Origin: Paenibacillus taihuensis
GTDB lineage: Bacteria > Bacillota > Bacilli > Paenibacillales > Paenibacillaceae
DNA length: 64,000 nucleotides
Direction: 5' to 3'
Assembly (NCBI RefSeq): GCF_003386535.1
Contig: NZ_QTTN01000006.1
Location: 1 to 64,000 of the forward strand
Below the pieces are notes generated by a model. It saw only the letters and a list, made by a program, of their open reading frames with translations. It searched no databases and was not told the origin of the DNA. The stretch's first letter is position 1; each line of letters opens with the position of its first letter. This document shows positions 36,310-45,068 of the stretch, piece by piece. Position numbers and translations under genes: made by a program.

Positions 36310-36879
36310 GTGATTAAAGTATCAGAAACTTCTCTACCTGGCGTCAGACTGATTGAACCAGTAGTTTTCAGTGATAACCGGGGATTTTTCACGGAAACGT
36401 ACAATGAGCATAAGTTTAAAGCAGCCGGCCTTGATTATTCATTTGTCCAAGACAATCATTCGTTGTCACGCGAGGAAGGGGTCCTTAGAGGACTGCATTA
36501 TCAATTAGCACCTAAAGCACAGACGAAACTAGTTCGCTGCACGCGTGGAGCTATCTATGATGTGGTCGTGGATATACGTCAAGGCTCCCCGACTTACGGA
36601 CAATGGCAGGGATTTATTCTTTCGGCATCAAACTTTAGACAACTGCTCGTTCCAAAAGGGTTTGCTCATGGATTTTGTACGTTAGTGCCCGATTGCGAGG
36701 TTCAGTACAAGGTGGATGAGTTTTATTCAGCGGAACATGACCGTGGAATCGCATGGGACGATCAGACGCTTCGTATTGATTGGCCCGTCACGAACCCAAT
36801 CTTGTCAGATAAAGATCGGCAGCATCCTTCTCTTTCTCAGGCTGAAAGAAACTTCTTATTTGAGGGTGAAACGAAATGA
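36310..36879 (+). CDS. rmlC: dTDP-4-dehydrorhamnose 3,5-epimerase
   Basis: 189 residues. The cupin fold shows FSDNRGFFTETYNEHKF, VQDNHSLSREEGVLRGLHYQ (with the catalytic His), RCTRGAIYDVVVDIRQGSPT and FAHGFCTLVPDCEVQYKVDE, with the family Tyr near YSAEHDRGI. It epimerises carbons 3 and 5 of dTDP-4-keto-6-deoxyglucose. The start is GTG at 36310 after GGAGGCGATAG. It ends in a 4-bp overlap with rmlB. Confidence 0.96.
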   Translation: MIKVSETSLPGVRLIEPVVFSDNRGFFTETYNEHKFKAAGLDYSFVQDNHSLSREEGVLRGLHYQLAPKAQTKLVRCTRGAIYDVVVDIRQGSPTYGQWQGFILSASNFRQLLVPKGFAHGFCTLVPDCEVQYKVDEFYSAEHDRGIAWDDQTLRIDWPVTNPILSDKDRQHPSLSQAERNFLFEGETK

Positions 36880-37865
36880 ACATCATCGTGACTGGCGGAG
36901 CTGGGTTTATCGGCAGTAATTTCATTGATTACATGGCGAGGGAGCATCCAGACTATTCGATAACCAATGTCGATGCACTCACGTATGCCGGTAACCTCGA
37001 CAATCTAAGTACTGTAGCTAACCTGCCCAATTACCGCTTCGTTAAAGCAGACATTGCGGACAATAAAGCTGTGGAAGCCTTATTTGCAGAGGGGATTGAT
37101 GCTGTAATTAACTTTGCAGCGGAGTCGCATGTAGATAGGAGCATCTTGCATCCGGATCTGTTTGTTCGTACCAATGTATTAGGGACGCAGACGCTGCTTA
37201 GTCTGGCTAAGCAGTATGGTGTAAAGAAGTATGTTCAAGTATCCACAGATGAAGTGTATGGAACTCTTGGAGCTACGGGATTGTTCTCTGAGAGTACGTC
37301 GCTTGCTCCGAACAGTCCGTATTCTGCAAGTAAGGCCGGCGCGGACCTGCTTGTTCGCGCGTATTATGAAACGTACGGGATGAACGTGAATATAACCCGC
37401 TGCTCCAACAACTACGGGCCGTACCAATTCCCGGAGAAACTGATCCCGCTTATGATTCAGAATGCGCTTGAAGACAAACCGCTGCCCGTTTATGGGGATG
37501 GCCTTAACGTGAGAGATTGGCTCTATGTTGAAGATCACTGTAGCGCGATTGATCTTGTCCTTCATGGCGGAGAGCCTGGGGAAGTATATAATGTAGGAGG
37601 CAACAACGAACGCAGCAATATTCAAGTCGTTAGAAGAATACTGGCGGAGCTCGGCAAACCGGAATCGCTCATTTCGTTTGTGGAAGATCGTCTCGGACAT
37701 GACCGCAGATATGCGATTGATGCAGAGAAGATCCGCTCCGAGCTGGGGTGGATGCCGAAATATGACTATGAATCCGGCATTAAGTTGACGATTGAGTGGT
37801 ATTTGAACAATCAGGAATGGTTGAACAGGGTTCAATCCGGTGCTTATTTAGGTGATCGCTCATGA
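36876..37865 (+). CDS. rmlB: dTDP-glucose 4,6-dehydratase
   Basis: A 329-residue extended SDR enzyme. The NAD loop is VTGGAGFIGSNFIDYM. Further motifs are INFAAESHVDRSILHPDLFV, STDEVYGTLG with the acid pair for dehydration, YSASKAGADLLVRAYYETYG with the Tyr-Lys catalytic pair, and RCSNNYGPYQFPEKLIPLMI. It produces dTDP-4-keto-6-deoxyglucose. It overlaps both neighbours by 4 bp (ATGA), so it is translationally coupled in the rml set. Confidence 0.97.
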   Translation: MNIIVTGGAGFIGSNFIDYMAREHPDYSITNVDALTYAGNLDNLSTVANLPNYRFVKADIADNKAVEALFAEGIDAVINFAAESHVDRSILHPDLFVRTNVLGTQTLLSLAKQYGVKKYVQVSTDEVYGTLGATGLFSESTSLAPNSPYSASKAGADLLVRAYYETYGMNVNITRCSNNYGPYQFPEKLIPLMIQNALEDKPLPVYGDGLNVRDWLYVEDHCSAIDLVLHGGEPGEVYNVGGNNERSNIQVVRRILAELGKPESLISFVEDRLGHDRRYAIDAEKIRSELGWMPKYDYESGIKLTIEWYLNNQEWLNRVQSGAYLGDRS

Positions 37866-38719
37866 CCGCGAAGATGAAAATTGTTATTACCGGGGCGAAC
37901 GGCCAGCTCGGTCAAGAGCTGGTTCAGTTATCTCTTTCTCCAAACCTTCAAATCATTGGTTTAGGTCGCGATAAGCTGGATATCACGGATTTGGAACAAT
38001 GCTATGATGTCGTAGGCAGTCTTTTGCCGGATGTCATTATACATTGCGCCGCATACACTGCCGTAGATAAAGCCGAGTCCGAACCGGACGAGGCTTTTCG
38101 CATTAATGGTGAAGGTACGCATAATATCGCGATGGCTGCCAAGAAGTCAGGTGCCAAGCTGTGCTATATAAGCACGGACTATGTGTTTGATGGAAGTGGA
38201 AATACCCCATACGAGGAAAATGATCCGGTTAACCCACAAAGCGTGTACGGGAAGTCAAAGCTAGCAGGTGAGCAGGAAGTCCGAAATTTACTAGAAGCCT
38301 ACTATATCGTCAGGACCTCTTGGGTATTCGGGAAGTACGGCAACAATTTCGTGAAAACCATTCTTAAGCTTGCCGGTGAGAGAGACGAGTTGAAGGTGGT
38401 TAGTGATCAGATTGGCTCGCCTACTTATACGCTGGACCTTGCGAACTTTCTGATTGAACTTGTTCAGACCGAGAAGTACGGGACATATCACGCTTCAAAT
38501 AGCGGAACTTGTTCTTGGTTTGATTTTGCACTGGCAGCGGTGCAAGAAAGTCAGATCACATCAGTCAAGCTCACTCCTTGCACAACTGCTGAATTTCCAC
38601 GTCCTGCCGCACGTCCCGCCTTCTCGGTAATGCGACATACTGCAATGGAGCGTGTCGGTTTCAGTGACCTTAGGCATTGGCGGGAAGCACTAATTCATTT
38701 CATAAATGACTCGAAATAA
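37862..38719 (+). CDS. rmlD: dTDP-4-dehydrorhamnose reductase
   Basis: 285 residues. IVITGANGQLGQELVQLSLS is the nucleotide loop, PDVIIHCAAYTAVDKAESEP and LCYISTDYVFDGSG are typical, and YGKSKLAGEQEV holds the Tyr-Lys pair. YGTYHASNSGTCSWFDFALA is the substrate-binding part. It reduces the keto sugar to dTDP-L-rhamnose, used by the rhamnosyltransferase-like proteins encoded at 20266 and 40265. The ATG overlaps the rmlB stop by 4 bp. It is the intact counterpart of the degenerate RmlD-like protein at 14931. Confidence 0.96.
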   Translation: MTAKMKIVITGANGQLGQELVQLSLSPNLQIIGLGRDKLDITDLEQCYDVVGSLLPDVIIHCAAYTAVDKAESEPDEAFRINGEGTHNIAMAAKKSGAKLCYISTDYVFDGSGNTPYEENDPVNPQSVYGKSKLAGEQEVRNLLEAYYIVRTSWVFGKYGNNFVKTILKLAGERDELKVVSDQIGSPTYTLDLANFLIELVQTEKYGTYHASNSGTCSWFDFALAAVQESQITSVKLTPCTTAEFPRPAARPAFSVMRHTAMERVGFSDLRHWREALIHFINDSK

Positions 38720-38793
38720 AGCAAAATCTCTATCGATTGTGTGTATTGCTTAAATAAACGTAAACATAAGTTGGAATTTAATTAAATATTTGA

Positions 38794-38822
38794 TTGGTTA
38801 AGCCTCCTTCTTTTGATACAAT
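38794..38822 (+). promoter_or_regulatory. Candidate sigma-A promoter before the initiating transferase
   Basis: TTGGTT and TACAAT are separated by exactly 17 bp, about 47 bp upstream of the ATG at 38869. The 149-bp gap after rmlD makes a separate promoter sensible. Confidence 0.5.
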
Positions 38823-38868
38823 ATTGATAGTTTCGTCAAAATTCGTATCGTAGCAAGGAGGTTTTAAT

Positions 38869-40275
38869 ATGATTCGACAGAATCAGCGTTTTCTGACGCA
38901 AATCTATGTGCTAGCAGATCTGTCGTGCACGCTGCTCACTTTTCTCCTCGCCTATTGGCTGAAATTTAATAGTGGTCTATTCCAGCATCAATATTCGCTG
39001 CCGTTTAAATCCTATCTCCTGTGGGCAACGGTATTCTCTTTCGCATCGATCCTGATCGGTTTCTATGTCAGGTTCTATGCACCGAGGCGGAGAAAGAACT
39101 TCTCGTATGACACGATGAAGATTATCCAGGTACAAGGGCTTAGCTTTTTAGGACTGCTCAGCTTGCTCTACATTGCGAAAGAAGTACATATCTCTCGGGA
39201 ATTCTTGGCCATTTTCTTAAGCATCAACGTGATTTGCTTGACCATTTATCGGTTTGCTGTCAAACAAACCCTGTTTCGTCTTCGGCGCAAAGGCTTTAAT
39301 AAAAGATTCATTCTCATCGTAGGTGCCGGCTCCGTCGGTCGAAGCTTTAACGAGAGCATCAAGATGCATCCGGAGCTTGGTTATGAAGTAATCGGGTTTT
39401 TGGATGATTTTCAAACGGAGCACGATCGGGAATACGGCTATATGAAGCCGATTCTAGGTACGGTGGATGACTTGGAAGCGGTCATAAGCCATCGCACGAT
39501 TGATGAAGTCATTATTGCATTGCCTTTGAAGGCGCATAAGAAGTACCCGCGAATTATTGACCAGTGCGAACGCGCAGGCGTCAAAGCGCTTATCATTCCG
39601 GATTTCTTTGACCTGCTGCCGGCACGTCCGTTCTTCGATAATTTTGCCGGCATCCCGCTCATTAACGTTCGGGATGTGCCGCTAGACGAGCTGAGTAATC
39701 AAATTCTGAAACGAATATTTGATATCGCCTTCTCGCTTGCCGCTATTCTCATTACTTCGCCAATACTGCTTGGCATCTATATCGGCATTAAGCTGACGTC
39801 GCCCGGCCCCGTTATTTTCAGACAGGAGCGGGTCGGCCTCGATCGTCGAACGTTCCATATGTACAAGTTCAGATCCATGCATGTGTTCGATCAATCGACC
39901 GCGGATACGCAGTGGACGGTGGAAAACGATCCAAGGAGAACGCGCTTCGGGTCCTTCCTGCGGCGGACAAGCCTCGATGAGCTTCCTCAGTTCTTCAACG
40001 TGCTGGTCGGGCATATGAGCGTGGTAGGTCCGAGACCGGAACGGCCGTATTTCGTAGACCAATTTAAAGAGGAAATTCCGAAGTATATGGTGAAGCATCA
40101 TATTCGTCCAGGGATAACAGGTTGGGCACAAACGAACGGTCTGCGCGGCGACACTTCGATTCATGACCGGATCGTGCATGATATCTTCTATATTGAGAAT
40201 TGGACATTCCTATTCGATCTCAAGATTATCGTGAAAACTGTAACGAAAGGTCTATTGAGCAAAAATGCATATTGA
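38869..40275 (+). CDS. Polyprenyl-phosphate sugar-1-phosphate transferase (WcaJ/WsfP type)
   Basis: A 468-residue membrane enzyme. Four N-terminal membrane helices (residues about 10-130) are followed by a CoA-binding-like Rossmann region (FILIVGAGSVGRSFNESIKM). A fifth hydrophobic segment (IFDIAFSLAAILITSPILLG) leads to the catalytic bacterial sugar transferase domain: KLTSPGPVIFRQERVGLDRR, FHMYKFRSM, LRRTSLDELPQFFNVLVGHM, SVVGPRPERPYFVDQF and RPGITGWAQTNGLRGDTS. It puts the first sugar phosphate on undecaprenyl phosphate, as WsfP and WsaP do in S-layer glycan loci. AGCAAGGAGG precedes the ATG. The next gene overlaps by 11 bp. Confidence 0.93.
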   Translation: MIRQNQRFLTQIYVLADLSCTLLTFLLAYWLKFNSGLFQHQYSLPFKSYLLWATVFSFASILIGFYVRFYAPRRRKNFSYDTMKIIQVQGLSFLGLLSLLYIAKEVHISREFLAIFLSINVICLTIYRFAVKQTLFRLRRKGFNKRFILIVGAGSVGRSFNESIKMHPELGYEVIGFLDDFQTEHDREYGYMKPILGTVDDLEAVISHRTIDEVIIALPLKAHKKYPRIIDQCERAGVKALIIPDFFDLLPARPFFDNFAGIPLINVRDVPLDELSNQILKRIFDIAFSLAAILITSPILLGIYIGIKLTSPGPVIFRQERVGLDRRTFHMYKFRSMHVFDQSTADTQWTVENDPRRTRFGSFLRRTSLDELPQFFNVLVGHMSVVGPRPERPYFVDQFKEEIPKYMVKHHIRPGITGWAQTNGLRGDTSIHDRIVHDIFYIENWTFLFDLKIIVKTVTKGLLSKNAY

Positions 40276-41215
40276 TTCAAAACAACAGCAATTGCAATTG
40301 TCCGTCATCATTCCAACTTATAACGCAGGTCACAACTTTAAACAACTCCTCACAAGGCTTCAGAGCCAGTCTCTGCGGCCTTGTGAAATTATTGTGGTCG
40401 ATTCCAGCTCAACTGACGGGACCGCTGAGATCGCCCTACAAGCCGGCGTACGCGTGCTCTCGATCAAGCAGTCAGAATTCGATCATGGCGGTACACGCAA
40501 TTGGGCCGCAGAGCATACAACTGGCGATATTGTTGTATTCATGACACAGGATGCTTGGCCTGCAGATGATCAGCTCTTGGAAGAGCTTGCGCAGATGTTG
40601 ACGACGAATCGCGAGTTGGCATGCGTATACGGCCGCCAATTAGCGAGAGAGGATGCAACGGTAATTGAGAAGCTCGTTCGTTTTAACAATTATCCGCCGG
40701 TTTCCTCGGTCAAGAGTAAAGAAGATATTCCGAGATTCGGCTTGCGGACCTTCTTCTGCTCGAATGTCTGTGCGGCGTATCGTAAAGATATGTTTATCCA
40801 GCTTGGGAAATTTGACGCGCCGGTTATTTTCAATGAAGATATGTTCTTTGCTGCCCGGAGCATCTTGAATGGATATCAGGTGGGGTACTGTGCGACTGCA
40901 GAAGTGGTCCATTCGCATAACTACACGCTGAAGCAGCAATTCAAACGGTTCTTTGACAACGGAATATCAATGAGAAGAAACGCTTGGATTATGCCCTACT
41001 CGGCTGTCGGAGGGGCTGGTATGCAACTTATCAAAACGCAGCTGCGTTATCTATGCAAAGAGCGGAGATGGCTTTGGGTGCCGCGCGTGTTCACGGAAGC
41101 AGCTGCGAAGTTTCTGGGCTTTCAGCTAGGGAAGCGATACGAGATGCTGCCCAAGGTACTTTGCCGCCGCTTCAGTCTGCATCCGAACATTTGGCAGAAG
41201 CTGAACGCGGACTAA
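40265..41215 (+). CDS. Family 2 glycosyltransferase, rhamnosyltransferase-like
   Basis: 316 residues. LSVIIPTYNAGHNFKQLL, EIIVVDSSSTDGTAEIA and the FDHGGTRNWAAEHTTGDIVV segment mark the RfbF/WsaF-like dTDP-rhamnose transferase group; MTQDAWPADDQLLEELA gives the acidic metal motif. NEDMFFAARSILNGYQVGYC and EVVHSHNYTLKQQFKRFFDN are conserved near the active site. It would add rhamnose early in the glycan, next to the initiating enzyme with which it overlaps by 11 bp. The ribosome site is poor, consistent with translational coupling. Confidence 0.9.
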   Translation: MHIDSKQQQLQLSVIIPTYNAGHNFKQLLTRLQSQSLRPCEIIVVDSSSTDGTAEIALQAGVRVLSIKQSEFDHGGTRNWAAEHTTGDIVVFMTQDAWPADDQLLEELAQMLTTNRELACVYGRQLAREDATVIEKLVRFNNYPPVSSVKSKEDIPRFGLRTFFCSNVCAAYRKDMFIQLGKFDAPVIFNEDMFFAARSILNGYQVGYCATAEVVHSHNYTLKQQFKRFFDNGISMRRNAWIMPYSAVGGAGMQLIKTQLRYLCKERRWLWVPRVFTEAAAKFLGFQLGKRYEMLPKVLCRRFSLHPNIWQKLNAD

Positions 41216-41229
41216 AGGAGGAATACGCG

Positions 41230-41745
41230 ATGAAGAAGTGGATATTGATTTTGGGGATAATCGCCTTGCTTGGCTTCGGAGGATATAAGCTTGGTTACCG
41301 GTTCGTTGAGAATAAAGTCATGGATCAAGTAGCAGATCAAGTATTAAATTCACCGGAAGTTAATAAGATGCTGGAGGATCCCGAGATAAAGAAGATGATC
41401 CAGAGCAATCTCGGCGAGGATCAGGTGAAGAGCCTACTTGGTGAACAAGCTGATACGGCTCAGAATACGGATAAAGCAAGCAGCAACGGCAGTACGAATA
41501 GTAGTTCTACAAAGGCCGAGTCCTCTGCAGCAAAATCAATGGTTGTGAAGAATAAAGACGAAGCGATGAAATTAATCATGAAGAAGTTCTCGATTGGCGA
41601 GCTTCGAAGCATGGCTTCTAAAGTAAATATGGGGATGACGGAGCAAGAGAAGGAAGAGATGAAGGATGAGATTATGTCAAGGTTCAGTCCGGATGAGCTC
41701 GACTCTCTGAAAATCATTGCCTTGCTTGAATCGAAGAAAAATTAA
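41230..41745 (+). CDS. Membrane-anchored protein of unknown function
   Basis: 171 residues. A single N-terminal helix (KKWILILGIIALLGFGGYKL) anchors the protein; the rest is outside and acidic/basic mixed. A Ser/Asn/Thr-rich linker (SSNGSTNSSSTKAESSAAKS) separates an N-terminal helical part from a C-terminal helical part (AMKLIMKKFSIGELRSMASK, SRFSPDELDSLKIIALLE). I do not recognise a family. AAGGAGGAATACGCG gives a clear start 14 bp after the preceding glycosyltransferase stop, so it is likely in the same operon. The Ser/Thr-rich linker could be a glycan or spacer site, which is speculative. Confidence 0.75.
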   Translation: MKKWILILGIIALLGFGGYKLGYRFVENKVMDQVADQVLNSPEVNKMLEDPEIKKMIQSNLGEDQVKSLLGEQADTAQNTDKASSNGSTNSSSTKAESSAAKSMVVKNKDEAMKLIMKKFSIGELRSMASKVNMGMTEQEKEEMKDEIMSRFSPDELDSLKIIALLESKKN

Positions 41746-41924
41746 GCTGGCATGAGTATATTAGATGTTATGCAGGCAGTAAGTGCATGAAAACGCTTCA
41801 ATTTAAGCGCTTTCAACAGAAAACGGCTGATTTTTTATATTTTTAAAGGTTTTTTAAAGATTTAAGCAGGAATTTGCTCGAATTTGTCGTATTATTAACT
41901 TTACCTAAAGAGTAAACGGGTGTC

Positions 41925-41961
41925 GCCGTCCTTACGGCAAAAGCAAACGTTTCGCGGAAAC
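41925..41961 (+). other. Two small consecutive hairpins in the GNAT leader region
   Basis: GCCGT-CCTT-ACGGC and GTTTC-GCG-GAAAC are separated by AAAAGCAAAC. No known riboswitch class was matched. The rest of the 312-bp gap (41746-42057) is AT-rich and holds no gene that I can see. Confidence 0.35.
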
Positions 41962-42057
41962 ATTGTAGAAATGATACTAGTAAAACGTATCCATTCTAGA
42001 ATGTTAAAAAATTAGCCCTGCCGTTTTCCCAATGCATTTGTAGAGGAGCTTAAAGAA

Positions 42058-42480
42058 ATGGACGTTAGATCCTTCCAATTAGCTGATTATCGGCCTGTTA
42101 CAGAACTGCTGGAAACTGTTTTGACGGAGCAATGCTATGAACAAACGATGGAAGCATTTGCCCGCCAGCTGTCTTGGGACAGCGAGCTCGTGCTCGTCGC
42201 TGCTGACGGTGAAGACATCGTCGGCATTATTATCGGGACGATTGATAATGGCCGCGGCTATTACTATCGCCTTGCGGTGCACCCGAACTACCAACGTCAA
42301 GGAATCGGCAAGAAGCTGATCGGTTCGCTTCGCGGACGGTTCGAACAACGTAATGTCTCGAAAATTTTAGTGACAGCGGACGAACACAACGAGCCCATAC
42401 TCTCACTCTACGAATCGCTTGGCTACGCGGCTACTGATTTCTTCCGCTCGTTCCAGAAATTAAGCATTGTGACCGGTTAA
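42058..42480 (+). CDS. GNAT-family N-acetyltransferase
   Basis: 140 residues. The central YYYRLAVHPNYQRQGIGKKL segment is the acetyl-CoA-binding motif A of GNAT enzymes; LVTADEHNEPILSLYESLGY is motif B. The substrate is unknown. GAGGAGCTTAAAGAA precedes the ATG. It stands alone after the glycan island, with a 312-bp leader that has two small hairpins. Confidence 0.92.
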   Translation: MDVRSFQLADYRPVTELLETVLTEQCYEQTMEAFARQLSWDSELVLVAADGEDIVGIIIGTIDNGRGYYYRLAVHPNYQRQGIGKKLIGSLRGRFEQRNVSKILVTADEHNEPILSLYESLGYAATDFFRSFQKLSIVTG

Positions 42481-42612
42481 TCTGGCCATATTTTGCACTA
42501 ATTTGATTCGTCATATGTAAAATGGACAAGCATATCTGAAGCGTCATTGATTTTGGCGAACAGATATGCTTTTCTTATAGTAAGAAAGTACTTCTCTAGG
42601 AGTAATATGCTT

Positions 42613-43164
42613 ATGACAACGTACCGTCCCTGTGTGATCAAAAGCTTCAAAAATAACGGGCATCTTCACCGTATGTGGCTCGAAAATTGGCAGGTGCCGA
42701 GCGAGCTGCTCGCCCCGGAGCATGCTGCGGAAGCGATGCATGTCTTCATTAACCGCCAGACCCCGATTCAAGAAGCAGACGGAAAGCAGTGGATCAGCCG
42801 GGTTCCTGCGGTTTCTTTCTTTATCCCGGGCGAGTGGTTCAATGTAGTCGGCCTGCTTGAGGAGCATGGCGTCCGCTACTACTGCAACGTCGCTTCGCCG
42901 CTGTTCTTCCAGAACGATGTGCTCACCTATATCGATTATGACCTTGACGTCATCGTGCCGCGCGGCGGCAAACCCCAGATCGTCGATCAAGAGGAATATG
43001 AGCTGCATAAGGTAGCCTATCACTATTCGGACGAAGTTAACCGAAAAGTAATGGAGGGGCTTCAGGCGCTGCTTAGCCGAATTGAGAATGGAGATGCTCC
43101 ATTTAAGGACGAGCTAATTTTGGCCTATTTCGAAGCGTGGAACAAACAAATAGGCGAGGTGTAG
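42613..43164 (+). CDS. DUF402 protein, Ntdp/YgaC-like nucleoside tri/diphosphatase
   Basis: 183 residues. The DUF402 region has GEWFNVVGLLEEHGVRYYCN and FFQNDVLTYIDYDLDVIVPR, followed by HKVAYHYSDEVNRKVMEGLQ. Staphylococcal and Bacillus members of this length hydrolyse nucleoside tri- and diphosphates with metal ions; this is inferred here from similarity. ATG 42613 is chosen because AGGAG lies 10 bases upstream; ATG 42607 is too close to that site. It is followed 7 bp later by lepB. Confidence 0.82.
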   Translation: MTTYRPCVIKSFKNNGHLHRMWLENWQVPSELLAPEHAAEAMHVFINRQTPIQEADGKQWISRVPAVSFFIPGEWFNVVGLLEEHGVRYYCNVASPLFFQNDVLTYIDYDLDVIVPRGGKPQIVDQEEYELHKVAYHYSDEVNRKVMEGLQALLSRIENGDAPFKDELILAYFEAWNKQIGEV

Positions 43165-43171
43165 CATTTAG

Positions 43172-43876
43172 ATGATGGAAGGTCCGCGATTGGATACGAA
43201 TTCACCTCAGCCTGTAGAGGATGCGCCGATTGGGCCGCGTAAACGGAAAGGTTCGTCGCCCGCCAAACGGACGACGCCCGTAAAAGAACCAAACGTGAAG
43301 GTTAAGCCAGAGCGTACGGAACGTGCTGCGAAAGGCGGGCGTGCTAGTTCTCCTTGGGCGGCTGAGCTGCGGAGCTGGCTGCTAACGCTAGCAATCGCCG
43401 TACTTATCGTCTTTGGCATGCATCTCTTCGTATTTAACTTGTCTACGGTAAAAGGACAGTCGATGGAGCCGACCTTGTATGAGTCGGAATGGCTGTTCGT
43501 GAATAAGCTTGCTTTGCTGATCGGACCGCCGAAGATCGGCGATGTCGTCATTCTGAAGGATCCGGCTGAGGCAGAAGGACGCAAGGAATATCTGGTGAAG
43601 CGGATTGTCGGCTTGCCCGGGGATACGATTGAAATCCGCCAAGGCCAGCTGTACCGCAACGGCAAGCTTGTCGTCGAGCCGTACACCGACACGGAGATTG
43701 AAGATCTGGATTACGGTCCGGATACGATCAGTGCGGACCATTATTTCGTAATGGGCGATAACCGGCATGCGAAAGCGAGCAGAGACAGCCGTTCGTTCCA
43801 TGCGGTGCCGCGTTCCAGTATTCTCGGACGGGCGGATTTTATTATTTGGCCAATTGCCAATCTAGAACATTTGTAA
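43172..43876 (+). CDS. lepB: Signal peptidase I
   Basis: 234 residues. The first ~65 residues are a basic, Pro-rich cytoplasmic extension (RKRKGSSPAKRTTPVKEPNV). One membrane helix (SWLLTLAIAVLIVFGMHLFV) follows. Catalytic Ser is in VKGQSMEPTLYESEWLFVNK and the general-base Lys in YLVKRIVGLPGDTIEIRQGQ; VMGDNRHAKASRDSR completes the box. It removes signal peptides outside the membrane. It is the ordinary prokaryotic Ser/Lys type, unlike the Ser/His-type SipW at the right edge. Confidence 0.94.
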   Translation: MMEGPRLDTNSPQPVEDAPIGPRKRKGSSPAKRTTPVKEPNVKVKPERTERAAKGGRASSPWAAELRSWLLTLAIAVLIVFGMHLFVFNLSTVKGQSMEPTLYESEWLFVNKLALLIGPPKIGDVVILKDPAEAEGRKEYLVKRIVGLPGDTIEIRQGQLYRNGKLVVEPYTDTEIEDLDYGPDTISADHYFVMGDNRHAKASRDSRSFHAVPRSSILGRADFIIWPIANLEHL

Positions 43877-43891
43877 CAGGAGGCTTCTCGT

Positions 43892-45043
43892 TTGGACAGC
43901 AGCATGGATTGGAATCAGTTAAAAGCGGATATGAAGGCTGCTGCCGCGGAGCTTGGGATAGATAAGATCGGCGTCGCTTCGGCAGCGCCGTTCACAGAGC
44001 TGCGAGAGCGGCTCGAGCGGCATCGGGAGCTAGGCTATGAATCCGGCTTCGAGGAGCCGGACCTCGCGAAGCGGACGGAGCCTGAGCTGTTGTTTGAGGA
44101 TCCGCAATCGATCATTGCGATTGCGATCGCGTACCCGTCGAAGCTGCAGGACCCGCCGAAGTCGGAGCCTGGCGCGAGACGGGGCATTATTTCGCGCTCC
44201 GCTTGGGGCGAGGACTACCATTCGGTGCTCCGGGAACGGCTGCGGCGGCTGGAGGCTTGGCTGCTGGAGCGGGTGCCGGAAGGGCGCTTCCTGAGCATGG
44301 TCGATACGGGAGCGCTGTCGGACCGCGCCGTCGCGGAGCGTGCCGGCATCGGCTGGATCGGCAGCAACTGTTCCATCATTACGCCGGAGTGGGGCTCCTG
44401 GGTCTACCTCGGCGAAATGATTACGAACCTGCCGATCCCGCCGGATGCGCCGGTCACGGAGAGCTGCGGCAGCTGCACCGCCTGCATCGATGCGTGTCCG
44501 ACGGACGCGCTCATCGGGCCGGGACAGCTGAATTCGCAGCGGTGCATCTCTTACGTGACGCAGACGAAGGGCGTCGTGACCGACGAGCTGATGCGCAAGA
44601 TCGGCAACCGGCTGTACGGCTGCGATACGTGCCAGGTCGTCTGTCCGGAGAACAAGGGCAAGCATGCAACGCATCAGCCCGAGCTCGCGCCGGACAACGA
44701 GAAGGTGAAACCGCTGCTTGTGCCGCTGCTCGCGATGGGGAACCGCGAGTTCAAGGAACGCTATGGCGCCAGCTCCTCGGCATGGCGCGGCCGCAAGCCG
44801 ATCCAGCGCAATGCGGTCATCGCGCTGGGCAATTTCAAGGACGCCAGCGCCGTACCTGCGCTGGCGGACGTGCTGCGCGGCGACCCGCGCTTCGAGCTGC
44901 GGGCGACGGCGGCTTGGTCGCTAGGCCGCATCGGCGGCGCGGCGGCGTTTGACGAGCTGCGCGCGGCGCGCGGGCGCGAGCGGGATGAGGCGGTCATCGA
45001 GGCGATTGACCGCGCGCTGACAGGCGATACTGCTTCGATATAA
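43892..45043 (+). CDS. queG: Epoxyqueuosine reductase with C-terminal HEAT-like repeats
   Basis: 383 residues. The cobalamin-dependent reductase that makes queuosine in tRNA. SMVDTGALSDRAVAERAGIG and GWIGSNCSIITPEWGSW are core motifs; CGSCTACIDACPTDAL and CDTCQVVCPENKG bind two [4Fe-4S] clusters. The last ~80 residues form HEAT/PBS-lyase-like repeats (AVPALADVLRGDPRFELRAT, AAWSLGRIGG). The start is TTG at 43892 with AGGAGG seven bases upstream. It lies in a run of closely spaced plus-strand genes after lepB. Confidence 0.94.
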   Translation: MDSSMDWNQLKADMKAAAAELGIDKIGVASAAPFTELRERLERHRELGYESGFEEPDLAKRTEPELLFEDPQSIIAIAIAYPSKLQDPPKSEPGARRGIISRSAWGEDYHSVLRERLRRLEAWLLERVPEGRFLSMVDTGALSDRAVAERAGIGWIGSNCSIITPEWGSWVYLGEMITNLPIPPDAPVTESCGSCTACIDACPTDALIGPGQLNSQRCISYVTQTKGVVTDELMRKIGNRLYGCDTCQVVCPENKGKHATHQPELAPDNEKVKPLLVPLLAMGNREFKERYGASSSAWRGRKPIQRNAVIALGNFKDASAVPALADVLRGDPRFELRATAAWSLGRIGGAAAFDELRAARGRERDEAVIEAIDRALTGDTASI

Positions 45044-45068
45044 CCACCTTGGGGGAGAGGTCAACAAC

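Noticed and set aside
41925-41961. Cyclic di-GMP or other known riboswitch before the GNAT gene
   Set aside because: The conserved bases of the GEMM, preQ1 and purine classes are not seen.
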